From Tragulus kanchil (Eukaryota; Chordata; Mammalia; Artiodactyla; Tragulidae), in assembly GCA_022376925.1 (NCBI GenBank), contig JAIOJX010000002.1, positions 64,256,001 through 64,320,000 of the forward strand: a stretch of DNA of 64,000 nucleotides. The letters are read 5' to 3'. How positions within the stretch are numbered: the stretch's first letter is position 1; each line of letters opens with the position of its first letter. The notes under the pieces are model-generated. The model was not told where the DNA came from. It made no database searches and saw only the letters and a program-made list of their open reading frames with translations. The translations under genes and the position numbers were made by a program. Shown here one piece after another: positions 34,832 to 46,428 of the stretch.

Positions 34832-35770
34832 ATTTAAGCTTTGAAGAAACTCGATAGTGTGGTTCCTTTTCCAAATTTTTTTCACCTTATATAAAACATT
34901 TTCTTCGCAACTCCTGTTTATGGAATTAGAAAAATGAAAAAGGATATATTTCATTTCTGCTTCGAAGAACATTAATCAGGTGCAGAATGCTCTTTAAGGT
35001 GGGACCAGGACGAGGACTAGAGCTTTAAAGTGTTTGAATAAGGGATTTGTGTGCGAGTGTGTGAGACCTCAGTTGACTTAATGGAAACAGTTGAAATGTG
35101 ACCAGCCTTTAGGCAGATGATGAATATGTGGTGTAATTTCAACAGGAAAGGATACGATGAATATTTTAATAAACAAGGCCAAACATGTATGCATCTGATT
35201 GGTTGATTCAGAAACATTTATTGAGCACACTGCTATTAATATATCAAACGCTTTTCTTTTGAGTGGGAACTTCAGAGTGCTATTCAAATTCCCCTCCTGT
35301 TGAAGCTGCCTTAATACTCATGGCCCAGTCTTTAGTATTCATGGTATCCCCACATCTCTTGACACAAGTTAGAGAACCCTTGTGATGTCACAAGTATGAT
35401 CATAGTCAGGTGGGTAGGTACTTCCAACCATTAACTTATGCTGAAAGAATTTGTGCCAGTTACTTACTCTTGAGGCCTGTATTTTCTTCTTTGTAACTTG
35501 AGTTTGTTTAGATGGTCTAGAAGTGTCTCAACTCTGGAGCTCTTTTTTCTCTTGAAACAGAATTAGTGAAAGTATTAGGAGGTAAAGCTTCAAAATAGCA
35601 TTTGGGATTAAAAACATTGTAGATCTGTAAAGTTATGTCTACAGAGTTCTGAAGGCAGTTGAAGAACTGAGTGCCCCAGCAATAATTTTTTTCACCCCTC
35701 CTATTCTTGAATAAGTATAGCTTCCTAAATTAATTCCTTTGAGAGGCAACATGTGTATATATAGGCATAC
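34832..35770. other. Intronic unique DNA
   Basis: No gene or clear repeat. Together with the preceding stretch and the promoter it forms the longest part of the window without a tandem duplication. Confidence 0.5.
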
Positions 35771-35772
35771 TA

Positions 35773-35980
35773 AGTTGCTTCTGTCGTGTCTGGCTCTTTG
35801 CAGCCCCGTGGACTGTAGCCCACCAGGCTTCTCTGTCCATGGGGTTCCCCAGACAAGAATACTGAGTTGCCACTTCCTTCTCCAGGGGATTTTCCTGACC
35901 TGAGCATTGAACCTGTTGTGTCTCTCATATCTGCTGCATTGGCAGGTATATTCTTTACCACTGGCACCACTTGGGGAGCC
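35773..35980 (-). mobile_element. Bov-tA SINE, minus strand
   Basis: GTCGTGTCTGGCTCTTTGCAG and TCTGTCCATGGGGTTCCCC mark the Bov-A part, and the tRNA-like head ends GGGGAGCC. Flanks ACATGTGTATATATA and ACATGTATATATA are an imperfect target duplication. Copy at 36946-37143 with a 10-bp deletion. Confidence 0.9.
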
Positions 35981-36584
35981 TACATGTATATATACAGGTA
36001 AAAAAAATAATAATGATGATTCTTCATTAATTTTTAGTCAGGCTTTGCTTAAAATGAGAGCTCTGTTTTTTACAACTTCCTACCAGACAGGTTTTGGCTA
36101 TAGTGTTTTTCTTACATTTGTGTCCTTTGGAATGAGTATGTGTTAGTCTGTTTTAAGGATTTCTTCGTCTCTTTCTGCCTGTGACTACCCTTATTTTAGA
36201 TTTTATAACAGCTGCTTAAGTTCCCTCTTGTTTGTCATTCTTCCTTCAGTTCTTTAAAGTGTCCTGTGTGCTGTAGCAGTATATCTTGTGCATACACTTC
36301 CACACTTGTAGATTGGCTGCGCTACAGGGCTCCATTTGTTGTTCAATAATGATGTTAAAATAGTTTTGTCATTGACAGTTTAAGAGTGGACCAGATAAAA
36401 TGCTGATCACAAGTTTCCGATCTTACTCTTTCTGTGAACGGAATTGACTGTTAGTGTTGCTGATGTCTTTCTCCTCTCCAAGGTGTCTATTTTTGTTCTT
36501 ACCAGTTTATAGTGTTTGCTGACGCCAGCATTATAGCCTCCTCTATGGAAAGCTATAATTGGGACTTGGATACATTAAGGCCCT

Positions 36585-36710
36585 AGAGAAGGAAATGGAA
36601 ACCCGCACCAGTATTCTTGCTTGGAGAATTCCATGGACAGAGGAGCCTAATGGGCTACAGTCTATAGGGTTGCAAAGAGTCAGACACAACTGAAGGGACT
36701 GAGCATGAGA
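36585..36710 (+). mobile_element. Bov-A fragment
   Basis: GAGAAGGAAATGGAAACCCG, CAGTATTCTTGCTTGGAGAA and GTCAGACACAACTGAAGGG are Bov-A sequence without a tRNA head. Copy at 37746-37870. Confidence 0.88.
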
Positions 36711-36815
36711 CACATTACGGAGCTTATCAAACCATTGCTCTAGTTAATAACAATTACAGTTACAAAGAATATTCCATATGAGACCATATTAGTTCCTGCT
36801 AAAAGAGTAAATTGA

Positions 36816-36931
36816 GGGCTTCCCTTGTGGCTCAGCGGATAAGAACCCGTCTGCCAATGCAGGAGACACAGGTTCGATCCCTGATCCAGGAAGATCCCAC
36901 ATACCGCAGAGCAGCTAAACACCACACATCA
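36816..36931 (+). mobile_element. CHR-type SINE head, cut by duplication
   Basis: GGGCTTCCCTTGTGGCTCAG and GGTTCGATCCCTGATCC. The tail is missing because the duplicated block ends here. Complete copies are at 37979-38158 and 39122-39301. Confidence 0.88.
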
Positions 36932-36943
36932 AAACCAAAGCCA

Positions 36944-38094
36944 TAAGTTGCTTCTGTCGTGTCTGGCTCTTTGCAGCTGTAGCCCACCAGGCTTCTCTGT
37001 CCATGGGGTTCCCCAGACAAGAATACTGAGTTGCCACTTCCTTCTCCAGGGGATTTTCCTGACCTGAGCATTGAACCTGTTGTGTCTCTCATATCTGCTG
37101 CATTGGCAGGTATATTCTTTACCACTGGCACCACTTGGGGAGCCTACATGTATATATACAGGTAAAAAAAATAATAATGATGATTCTTCATTAATTTTTA
37201 GTCAGGCTTTGCTTAAAATGAGAGCTCTGTTTTTTACAACTTCCTACCAGACAGGTTTTGGCTATAGTGTTTTCTTACATTTGTGTCCTTTGGAATGAGT
37301 ATGTGTTAGTCTGTTTTAAGGATTTCTTCGTCTCTTTCTGCCTGTGACTACCCTTATTTTAGATTTTATAACAGCTGCTTAAGTTCCCTCTTGTTTGTCA
37401 TTCTTCCTTCAGTTCTTTAAAGTGTCCTGTGTGCTGTAGCAGTATATCTTGTGCATACACTTCCACACTTGTAGATTGGCTGCGCTACAGGGCTCCATTT
37501 GTTGTTCAATAATGATGTTAAAATAGTTTTGTCATTGACAGTTTAAGAGTGGACCAGATAAAATGCTGATCACAAGTTTCCGATCTTACTCTTTCTGTGA
37601 ACGGAATTGACTGTTAGTGTTGCTGATGTCTTTCTCCTCTCCAAGGTGTCTATTTTTGTTCTTACCAGTTTATAGTGTTTGCTGACGCCAGCATTATAGC
37701 CTCCTCTATGGAAAGCTATAATTGGGACTTGGATACATTAAGGCCCTAGAGAAGGAAATGGAAACCCGCACCAGTATTCTTGCTTGGAGAATTCCATGGA
37801 CAGAGGAGCCTAATGGGCTACAGTCTATAGGGTTGCAAAGAGTCAGACACAACTGAAGGGACTGAGCATGAGACACATTACGGAGCTTATCAAACCATTG
37901 CTCTAGTTAATAACAATTACAGTTACAAAGAATATTCCATATGAGACCATATTAGTTCCTGCTAAAAGAGTAAATTGAGGGCTTCCCTTGTGGCTCAGCG
38001 GATAAGAACCCGTCTGCCAATGCAGGAGACACAGGTTCGATCCCTGATCCAGGAAGATCCCACATACCGCAGAGCAGCTAAACACCACACATCA
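36944..38094. repeat. Tandem duplication 11, copy 2
   Basis: Second copy of 35771-36931, with a 10-bp loss about 30 bp into the block. Confidence 0.95.
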
Positions 38095-38158
38095 ACAAAG
38101 ACCCAGCACAGCCAAAAATAAATAAAGGTGTTTTGTTTTTGTTTTTGTTTTTTTTTTT
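37979..38158 (+). mobile_element. CHR-type SINE with GTTTTT tail
   Basis: Complete version of the SINE at 36816, ending in AAATAAATAAAGGTG and T-rich simple sequence. Copy at 39122-39301. Confidence 0.88.
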
Positions 38159-38169
38159 AAAAGTAAATT

Positions 38170-38391
38170 GGGCTTCCCTGGTGGCTCCATGGTAAAAAAT
38201 CCTGCAGTATAGGAGCCTCAGGAGACCTCTGTTCCATCCCTGCATCAGGAAGATCCCCTGGAGGAGGGCATGGCAACCTACTCCAGTACTCTTGTCTGAA
38301 GAATTCCATGGACAGAGAAGCCTGGCAGGCTGCAGTTCATAGGGTCACAAAGAGTCGGACATGACTGAAGTGACTTAGCACACACACAAAG
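38170..38391 (+). mobile_element. Bov-tA SINE
   Basis: Head GGGCTTCCCTGGTGGCTCCA, Bov-A part with GAATTCCATGGACAGAGAAG, ending GACTTAGCACACACAC. It stands directly behind the previous SINE. Copy at 39313-39534. Confidence 0.92.
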
Positions 38392-39024
38392 AGCAGATTA
38401 TTTTCTAATTCAGAAATTCTTTTTGACCTTGAGTGTAGCTCAGTTTTGGAGATATCATTATAGTTAGTTTACTAGGTCACATAGTAATAAATAAGTAAAA
38501 CTATCTAAAATGTTTAGAGTTCCAACTTAATTATAATATAGTTTTTATCATAAGTTTTCCTGTTATGCCAGCTGTGTTTTTCCACTTGGTATACTTCAGA
38601 TATTTTCATCTGAACTCTTAAATTCATTTACTTTTATCAATTATTAATAAAGTAGTATCTTTGGGGGAAATGACAAAAATAAGAGCAGCTAAGAACACTT
38701 GCTAAGAACATTTTTGAAGGGGCAAGCATTAGCAAATATCTTTGCTATGTGAGATATTATTAACCCAACTGTGTGAGATATTATTAACCCATTTTCAGAG
38801 AAATGAGAGATACAAAATCCATTTGAGTGTTGTCCTATTTCTAAGAGTTAAGTCAGACAGGGGAAAACATGAAAAGAATGCAAAATTCTGTCATGTACTA
38901 TGTTAAAACAAGTTAAATTAGATCAAGGATAGGACTGATTGTCATTGAAATTCCTCTAGAGTCAGAAGGACATTATTTGACTGCTTTGAAGACACAAAAT
39001 CCGTGGAAGGTATAAGAAAACTTA

Positions 39025-40175
39025 AGACACATCGGAGCTTATCAAACCATTGCTCTAAAATTACAGTTACAAAGAATATTCCATATGAGACCATATTAGT
39101 TCCTGCTAAAGAGTAAATTGAGGGCTTCCCTTGTGGCTCAGCGGATAAGAACCCGTCTGCCAATGCAGGAGACACAGGTTCGATCCCTGATCCAGGAAGA
39201 TCCCACATACCGCAGAGCAGCTAAACACCACACATCAACAAAGACCCAGCACAGCCAAAAATAAATAAAGGTGTTTTGTTTTTGTTTTTGTTTTTTTTTT
39301 TAAAAGTAAATTGGGCTTCCCTGGTGGCTCCATGGTAAAAAATCCTGCAGTATAGGAGCCTCAGGAGACCTCTGTTCCATCCCTGCATCAGGAAGATCCC
39401 CTGGAGGAGGGCATGGCAACCTACTCCAGTACTCTTGTCTGAAGAATTCCATGGACAGAGAAGCCTGGCAGGCTGCAGTTCATAGGGTCACAAAGAGTCG
39501 GACATGACTGAAGTGACTTAGCACACACACAAAGAGCAGATTATTTTCTAATTCAGAAATTCTTTTTGACCTTGAGTGTAGCTCAGTTTTGGAGATATCA
39601 TTATAGTTAGTTTACTAGGTCACATAGTAATAAATAAGTAAAACTATCTAAAATGTTTAGAGTTCCAACTTAATTATAATATAGTTTTTATCATAAGTTT
39701 TCCTGTTATGCCAGCTGTGTTTTTCCACTTGGTATACTTCAGATATTTTCATCTGAACTCTTAAATTCATTTACTTTTATCAATTATTAATAAAGTAGTA
39801 TCTTTGGGGGAAATGACAAAAATAAGAGCAGCTAAGAACACTTGCTAAGAACATTTTTGAAGGGGCAAGCATTAGCAAATATCTTTGCTATGTGAGATAT
39901 TATTAACCCAACTGTGTGAGATATTATTAACCCATTTTCAGAGAAATGAGAGATACAAAATCCATTTGAGTGTTGTCCTATTTCTAAGAGTTAAGTCAGA
40001 CAGGGGAAAACATGAAAAGAATGCAAAATTCTGTCATGTACTATGTTAAAACAAGTTAAATTAGATCAAGGATAGGACTGATTGTCATTGAAATTCCTCT
40101 AGAGTCAGAAGGACATTATTTGACTGCTTTGAAGACACAAAATCCGTGGAAGGTATAAGAAAACTTAAGACACAT
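39025..40175. repeat. Tandem duplication 12, copy 2
   Basis: Second copy of 37871-39032, with small deletions (2 and 9 bp) in its first 40 bases and then no visible change. Confidence 0.95.
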
Positions 40176-40611
40176 TTTAGGTTGGAAATTGTGGACACAG
40201 ATTGTCTGAAAGAGATAGGTGATAGTTTAGGTTGAACCCAGGAAAACCAGCTGCCTGTAAAGGACTTGGAGTACCAGTTGTTACATTAATTATCAAACAA
40301 TTCAGAGTGCTGATCAGTCATGGAAGAGGGTAATCCTAGATGTCTATAGTCTTAGTCTGAATTCCTAAGATGTGAACAGGGGAAGAATATCTTGGTAAAC
40401 AGCCTCATTTTGCTCTGGACAGTAACTCTGGCGAAGTTTGAGATAGTAACAGTATTCCCTTAATCCATTGGTTCTCACATGTAAAGTAGATTTCTCCATT
40501 TTAGAATTGCTGCTCATCACACAGGGTGGCTTAAAAATAATAAGACGATATTATCTACATTTTAGGACAGAAGTGCCTCTAAGTAGTTGAAGCTTCAATA
40601 AAGCAATAAGA

Positions 40612-40782
40612 CTCAAGCTTCAGTGTACCTCAGAATCACCCAGAGGCCTGTTGAAAATGTTGGACCCCTCCTCTAGTTTCTGATTCAGTACTTCTAAGCC
40701 AGACCCATAATTTGTGTTTCTAACAGCTCCTCATGTAATGCTGATGCTGCTGATTTTGGGACCACGTTTTGAGAATCCTTTC
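40612..40782. mobile_element. MER5-like remnant
   Basis: CCTCAGAATCACCCAGAGGCC, GATTCAGTACTTCTAAGCC and TTTGAGAATCC fit MER5. Copy at 41734-41904. Confidence 0.7.
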
Positions 40783-40921
40783 TTTTTTAGTGAGTTACAT
40801 TAAGGTTTGTCCATGTTAAGGTTAGAAGTAAATATAGAAATGATGAAATTTGTTAAATACTGAGTATTTTGTATTAAGCTTAGGATTAATCATATGTATT
40901 TGATCTTTAAAATATTTGTTA

Positions 40922-41105
40922 GGGACTTCCCTGGTGGTCCAGTGATTAAGACTTGCCTTCAATGCAGAGGAGGGTTGGTTCTTTGGTCAGGGAGTTAAGA
41001 TCCCACATGCCTTGGGGCTAAAACACTAAGACATAAAACAGAAGCAGTAATGTAACTTCAATAAAGACTTTAAAAATGGTTCACCTCGAAAAACATCTAA
41101 AAAAA
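40922..41105 (+). mobile_element. CHR-type SINE, short type
   Basis: GGGACTTCCCTGGTGGTCCAG, then CCCACATGCCTTGGGGC and an A-rich tail. Flanked by AATATTTGTTAG and AGTATTTGTTAG. Copy at 42045-42229, which differs by a few single bases. Confidence 0.88.
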
Positions 41106-41134
41106 GTATTTGTTAGATTTCGGAGAACTAGGCC

Positions 41135-42260
41135 TGAAAAGAATGCAAAATTCTGTCATGTACTATGTTAAAACAAGTTAAATTAGATCAAGGATAGGAC
41201 TGATTGTCATTGAAATTCCTCTAGAGTCAGAAGGACATTATTTGACTGCTTTGAAGACACAAAATCCGTGGAAGGTATAAGAAAACTTAAGACACATTTT
41301 AGGTTGGAAATTGTGGACACAGATTGTCTGAAAGAGATAGGTAATAGTTTAGGTTGAACCCAGGGAAAACCAGCTGCCTGTAAAGGACTTGGAGTACCAG
41401 TTGTTACATTAATTATCAAACAATTCAGAGTGCTGATCAGTCATGGAAGAGGGTAATCCTAGATGTCTATAGTCTTAGTCTGAATTCCTAAGATGTGAAC
41501 AGGGGAAGAATATCTTGGTAAACAGCCTCATTTTGCTCTGGACAGTAACTCTGGCGAAGTTTGAGATAGTAACAGTATTCCCTTAATCCATTGGTTCTCA
41601 CATGTAAAGTAGATTTCTCCATTTTAGAATTGCTGCTCATCACACAGGGTGGCTTAAAAATAATAAGACGATATTATCTACATTTTAGGACAGAAGTGCC
41701 TCTAAGTAGTTGAAGCTTCAATAAAGCAATAAGACTCAAGCTTCAGTGTACCTCAGAATCACCCAGAGGCCTGTTGAAAATGTTGGACCCCTCCTCTAGT
41801 TTCTGATTCAGTACTTCTAAGCCAGACCCATAATTTGTGTTTCTAACAGCTCCTCATGTAATGCTGATGCTGCTGATTTTGGGACCACGTTTTGAGAATC
41901 CTTTCTTTTTTAGTGAGTTACATTAAGGTTTGTCCATGTTAAGGTTAGAAGTAAATATAGAAATGATGAAATTTGTTAAATACTGAGTATTTTGTATTAA
42001 GCTTAGGATTAATCATATGTATTTGATCTTTAAAATATTTGTTAGGGACTTCCCTGGTGGTCCAGTGATTAAGACTTCGCCTTCCAATGCAGAGGAGGGT
42101 TGGTTCTTTGGTCAGGGAGTTAAGATCCCACATGCCTTGGGGCTAAAACACTAAGACATAAAACAGAAGCAGTAATGTAACTTCAATAAAGACTTTAAAA
42201 ATGGTTCACCTCGAAAAACATCTAAAAAAAGTATTTGTTAGATTTCGGAGAACTAGGCCT
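41135..42260. repeat. Tandem duplication 13, copy 2
   Basis: Second copy of 40013-41134. It differs by G/A near 41342, one extra G near 41363 and two extra bases in the SINE near 42076-42085. Confidence 0.96.
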
Positions 42261-42394
42261 ATTAGAGTACATATAGTCTAAAATTTTAATTGAAAATGAA
42301 TACTTGTTTCATTGTTTCTGAGTAATTTTAAGTCAAAAGTGGAAATTTGTTTAAAAATTTTTATGTAATGCCTTTTTTAACAAAAATTTCGGTC

Positions 42395-42540
42395 TCTTTT
42401 ATTGATTTTTTATTTATTTATTTTCACCCATCTGTATTCTTCGGCCTGTGTGGGCCTCCCATTGCAATGGCTTCTCCCGCTGCAGAGCACCAGCTCTGGG
42501 CGCATGCACTCCAGAGCGCTGGCTCATAATTGGACACACA
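42395..42540 (-). mobile_element. CHR-type SINE, 5'-truncated, minus strand
   Basis: On the minus strand only the body remains, from GTGTCCAATTATGAGCCAGC to the A-rich tail. The tRNA-like head is absent. Confidence 0.88.
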
Positions 42541-42951
42541 CAAAGTGAAGATATTTGGTTAAATTTTGAAACTGTCGGAATGTTTAAAAGAACTTTTCAT
42601 TATATTTAAAACTTTATTGTATTTACTAGAGTTACGGTTTTAAAACTGTTTTCTTGTTAGAGGCAGTTCAAGTATTTACAATAGAATATAGTAGATTTAT
42701 AAATGCCATTTACTGTAGGTGAGAGAACTGAATTACTCAGGTTTGTAAATAGGATTATTTACTGATACTTAGTTTGTTTTCTGAATTGATTAACTATCAA
42801 AAGCATCTTAGAAAGCGTGTTAAAATTTAACTAGTTTTTTAAATAGAAAACACTTACAGCTAAAGGGAAAATTGGATTTTTATATTTGTACTTCAATAAA
42901 TCAAACATTGATTAAAAGCTAAAGTAATTGCAAATACTTTTCTCCATGTAT
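42541..42951. other. AT-rich intronic DNA
   Basis: No gene or recognisable repeat. Confidence 0.45.
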
Positions 42952-43234
42952 AAAGACTCCCTAGGGGCTTCCCTGGTGGTCCAGTGGGTAAAGACACCGC
43001 TTTGCAGTGCCAGGGGTGCCGGTTCGATCCCTGGCCTGGGAAGATCCCATGTGCCGCGGAGCAGCTGAACCAATGTGTCCAATTACCGAGTCAGCGCTCT
43101 AGAGCGCATGCGCCCAGAGCTGGTGCTCTGCAGTGGGAGAGGCCACTGCAATGGGAGGCGCACATAGGCCACAGAACAAAGATGGAAATGAAAGACCAAT
43201 AGAAGTGGCTCCCCGCCTCAAAAGGACTCCCTAG
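42952..43234 (+). mobile_element. CHR-type SINE, long-body subtype
   Basis: Body 42965-43220, head GGGGCTTCCCTGGTGGTCC, tail GAAAGACCAATAGAAGTGGC without a long poly-A. Target duplication AAAGACTCCCTAG at 42952 and AAAGGACTCCCTAG at 43221. Confidence 0.92.
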
Positions 43235-43254
43235 ATGGCCACCAGCAAACTTCC

Positions 43255-44334
43255 ATTGAAACTCGATATATTTTGTTGATTGAATGAATATTAATACCAG
43301 AAAAGGAACTTTTTTTAAGGTCAGATCAGTGTATTAGAGAAAAACCAAAAATTCCCCTTTAATTTCTAGCAATCAGTGAAAAAAGGTAAGTGTGATCAGA
43401 TATGAATCACAGTGTCACTAAGATAAAGATAAACCTAAAGCTGTTTCTTAACAACATTATTAATGTATTCAGTGATATAACAACAAAAAACACGACCAAA
43501 ATGATCAGTACAAATACGCAGTTATCTGATCGTTTGTCTTCACTGAAGGGTGGGCAGTAGATTATAAACTTTGGTAATGCACGCTAACTATGAAGAAGTC
43601 ATACCTAAAGAAGATGAAAGTTTAAAGGCTACCTTCAATCCAGTTGTCTAGTGATGTCATTAATATTAGGAAAGTGTTCCTTTTCAGATCTATTATATAT
43701 ATATATAGAGAGAGAGAGGCGTATAAAATGAGGAGTGAAGGAAAAGGTTTGAAGGAAAAAGTGACTAAAAGATAACATTTGTTTGCCTTAAGAAATTATT
43801 TTCTAAATGATGTGTCTAAATAAAGTTAAGCAGAATCTGTAAACATGTTAAGAGGTTGGTATTATTCTTACATTCTTCTTTCAGTTTTAGGTGGGGTTCA
43901 TCTAATTTAACTCTGAGGTGACATGAAAGTTTCCTCTCCCATATTTCTTCTCTCCACTTCCTGGTATTTATTATATCATATTTTTAATTCTTATAATTAT
44001 GTGACCTTGTCCAAACAGTCAGTTTTCTCACTACCTAATTGTTCAGTACTCCCTGCTAGATCCTTTGATCATTTCTAGAGTCTTTATTTTGATATATGTA
44101 GTATAATTTCATTCTTGTGGCATCGAATAATGTGTCACAAAGAGGTCTTAAGCCAGCTAGCCTGTTTTCTTTCCTCTCTAGTAGGTAGTTTGCTTTTTAT
44201 GCATGGATTCCTGAAGAAATTTTTCTTTTCCAAGCACTATAATTTAACCAGGAGCAGAAGCAGGAATGATTAGATGTATGTGTTCAGGTATGACGTAATA
44301 ACCTTAGAGTAGCCACTGTTTGGAACAGACCTGA
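43255..44334. repeat. Tandem duplication 14, copy 1
   Basis: It repeats without spacer at 44335-45429, offset 1080 at the start. The last 40 bases have several small deletions relative to the copy. Confidence 0.96.
43690..43719 (+). repeat. (TA)n(GA)n microsatellite
   Basis: Compound repeat. The duplicate at 44771-44806 has more units of both TA and GA. Confidence 0.92.
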
Positions 44335-44774
44335 ATTGAAACTCGATATATTTTGTTGATTGAATGAATATTAATACCAGAAAAGGAACTTTTTTTAAGG
44401 TCAGATCAGTGTATTAGAGAAAAACCAAAAATTCCCCTTTAATTTCTAGCAATCAGTGAAAAAAGGTAAGTGTGATCAGATATGAATCACAGTGTCACTA
44501 AGATAAAGATAAACCTAAAGCTGTTTCTTAACAACATTATTAATGTATTCAGTGATATAACAACAAAAAACACGACCAAAATGATCAGTACAAATACGCA
44601 GTTATCTGATCGTTTGTCTTCACTGAAGGGTGGGCAGTAGATTATAAACTTTGGTAATGCACGCTAACTATGAAGAAGTCATACCTAACGAAGATGAAAG
44701 TTTAAAGGCTACCTTCAATCCAGTTGTCTAGTGATGTCATTAATATTAGGGAAAGTGTTCCTTTTCAGATCTAT

Positions 44775-44805
<31 letters not shown>

Positions 44806-45429
44806 GCGTATAAAATGAGGAGTGAAGGAAAAGGTTTGAAGGAAAAAGTGACTAAAAGATAACATTTGTTTGCCTTAAGAAATTATTTTCTAAATGATGT
44901 GTCTAAATAAAGTTAAGCAGAATCTGTAAACATGTTAAGAGGTTGGTATTATTCTTACATTCTTCTTTCAGTTTTAGGTGGGGTTCATCTAATTTAACTC
45001 TGAGGTGACATGAAAGTTTCCTCTCCCATATTTCTTCTCTCCACTTCCTGGTATTTATTATATCATATTTTTAATTCTTATAATTATGTGACCTTGTCCA
45101 AACAGTCAGTTTTCTCACTACCTAATTGTTCAGTACTCCCTGCTAGATCCTTTGATCATTTCTAGAGTCTTTATTTTGATATATGTAGTATAATTTCATT
45201 CTTGTGGCATCGAATAATGTGTCACAAAGAGGTCTTAAGCCAGCTAGCCTGTTTTCTTTCCTCTCTAGTAGGTAGTTTGCTTTTTATGCATGGATTCCTG
45301 AAGAAATTTTTCTTTTCCAAGCACTATAATTTAACCAGGAGCAGAAGCAGGAATGATTAGATGTATGTGTTCAGGTATGTGTACGTGTAATAACCTTTTA
45401 GGGAGTAGCCACTGTTTGGAACAGACCTG
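44335..45429. repeat. Tandem duplication 14, copy 2
   Basis: Second copy of 43255-44334, with a longer microsatellite and a few single-base differences. Confidence 0.96.
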
Positions 45430-45730
45430 GTCTTAAGATAGAAGGGGAAAAGAGCTAAGAAGTGTAACGTTGGGTCTTAACACTTCTGTCTGAAAATCTC
45501 ATGGTTTCTATTCATATCTGACATCAATGGCATGGTACAGTGTATTTTATTTTCCTCTCCAGGGAGCAGTCAATACAGGATATTTGTTAACAGTATGGTA
45601 GTTTACCATGGTGACCACTATACAGTTTGACAGATTTGAAGATGCTAGCATTACTGTTACGATTTGGGGAGTTGTATAAGGAAACCTGTTTCTTCTGTCA
45701 GTTATTCAGTTTGCAAATTTGGTCCTCTCA

Positions 45731-46081
45731 AAGACTCTGTTACGGGCTTCCCCCTGGTGGTCCAGTGGGTAAGTGCAGTGCAAGGGGCGCCGGTTCGATC
45801 CCTGGCCTGGGAAGATCCCACGTGCCGTGGAGCGGCTGGACCAATGTGTCCAATCACTGAGCCGGAGCTCTGGGGCGCATGCACCCAGAGCCAGCGCTCT
45901 GTGACGACAGACGCCACCACGGTGGGAGGCCCACATGGGCCAAAGAACAAAGACAGATGAAAATAGAGAAATGAAAGACCAATAGAAGTGGCCCACCTGC
46001 TCCCCTCCCTCCCCAACCCGACCCCCGCCCAAAATAAATAAATAAATAAATCTTTAAAAAAAAAAAAAAAAGACTCTGTTA
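45731..46081 (+). mobile_element. CHR-type SINE, long-body subtype with C-rich end
   Basis: Body 45744-46068 with head, GGTTCGATCCCTGGCC box, body, C-rich stretch, AAATAAATAAATAAAT and poly-A. Target duplication AAAGACTCTGTTA at 45730 and 46069. A 14-bp stretch is missing in the head. Copy at 46861-47187. Confidence 0.95.
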
Positions 46082-46226
46082 ACAGTGCTTCTCAAATTTA
46101 TTGTGCATGCAAATGTGAATCAGTAGTTCTGGGGTGAAACCTGAGATAATGCGTTCACAGTAAGCTCCAGGGTAATGCCAGCGCTGCTGGTACTTAGAAC
46201 ACAATTTTAAATAGCACGGTTCTAAA
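46082..46226. mobile_element. MER5-like remnant
   Basis: CAGTGCTTCTCAAATTTATTG start and GGTACTTAGAACACAATTTT near the end fit MER5. Copy at 47198-47344. Confidence 0.65.
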
Positions 46227-46237
46227 AGCACTCGTAT

Positions 46238-46374
46238 GGGGCTTCCCAGTGGCTCAACATTAAACAATCCACCTATAGTGCAGGAGACATAAATTCTATC
46301 CCTGGGTCAGAAAGATCCCCTGGAGAAGGAAATGGCAACCCACTCCAGTATTCTTGCCTGGAAAATCCCAGAGG
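46238..46374 (+). mobile_element. Bov-tA SINE, cut by duplication
   Basis: The complete element is at 47356-47551, with head GGGGCTTCCCCAGTGGCTC and Bov-A part to CGGACACAACTACC. Here it stops at the end of the duplicated block. Confidence 0.9.
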
Positions 46375-46428
46375 GGAAAACCATGGGAATAAGCAAAAGT
46401 CTTTTTTTTAGGGATTTTTTATGCCAAA

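Larger units (their letters stand above)
35771..36931. repeat. Tandem duplication 11, copy 1
   Basis: It repeats at 36944-38094 (offset 1163-1173). It includes a minus-strand Bov-tA, a Bov-A fragment and a tRNA-type SINE head, and its end recurs a third time at 39025. Confidence 0.95.
37871..39032. repeat. Tandem duplication 12, copy 1
   Basis: It repeats at 39025-40175. The two blocks share AGACACAT at the join, an 8-bp overlap. The start of this block is also part of duplication 11. Confidence 0.95.
40013..41134. repeat. Tandem duplication 13, copy 1
   Basis: It repeats without spacer at 41135-42260, offset 1122. Confidence 0.96.
45312..46374. repeat. Tandem duplication 15, copy 1
   Basis: It repeats at 46429-47493, offset 1117. 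A 54-bp T-rich join separates the copies. It overlaps the end of duplication 14. Confidence 0.95.
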
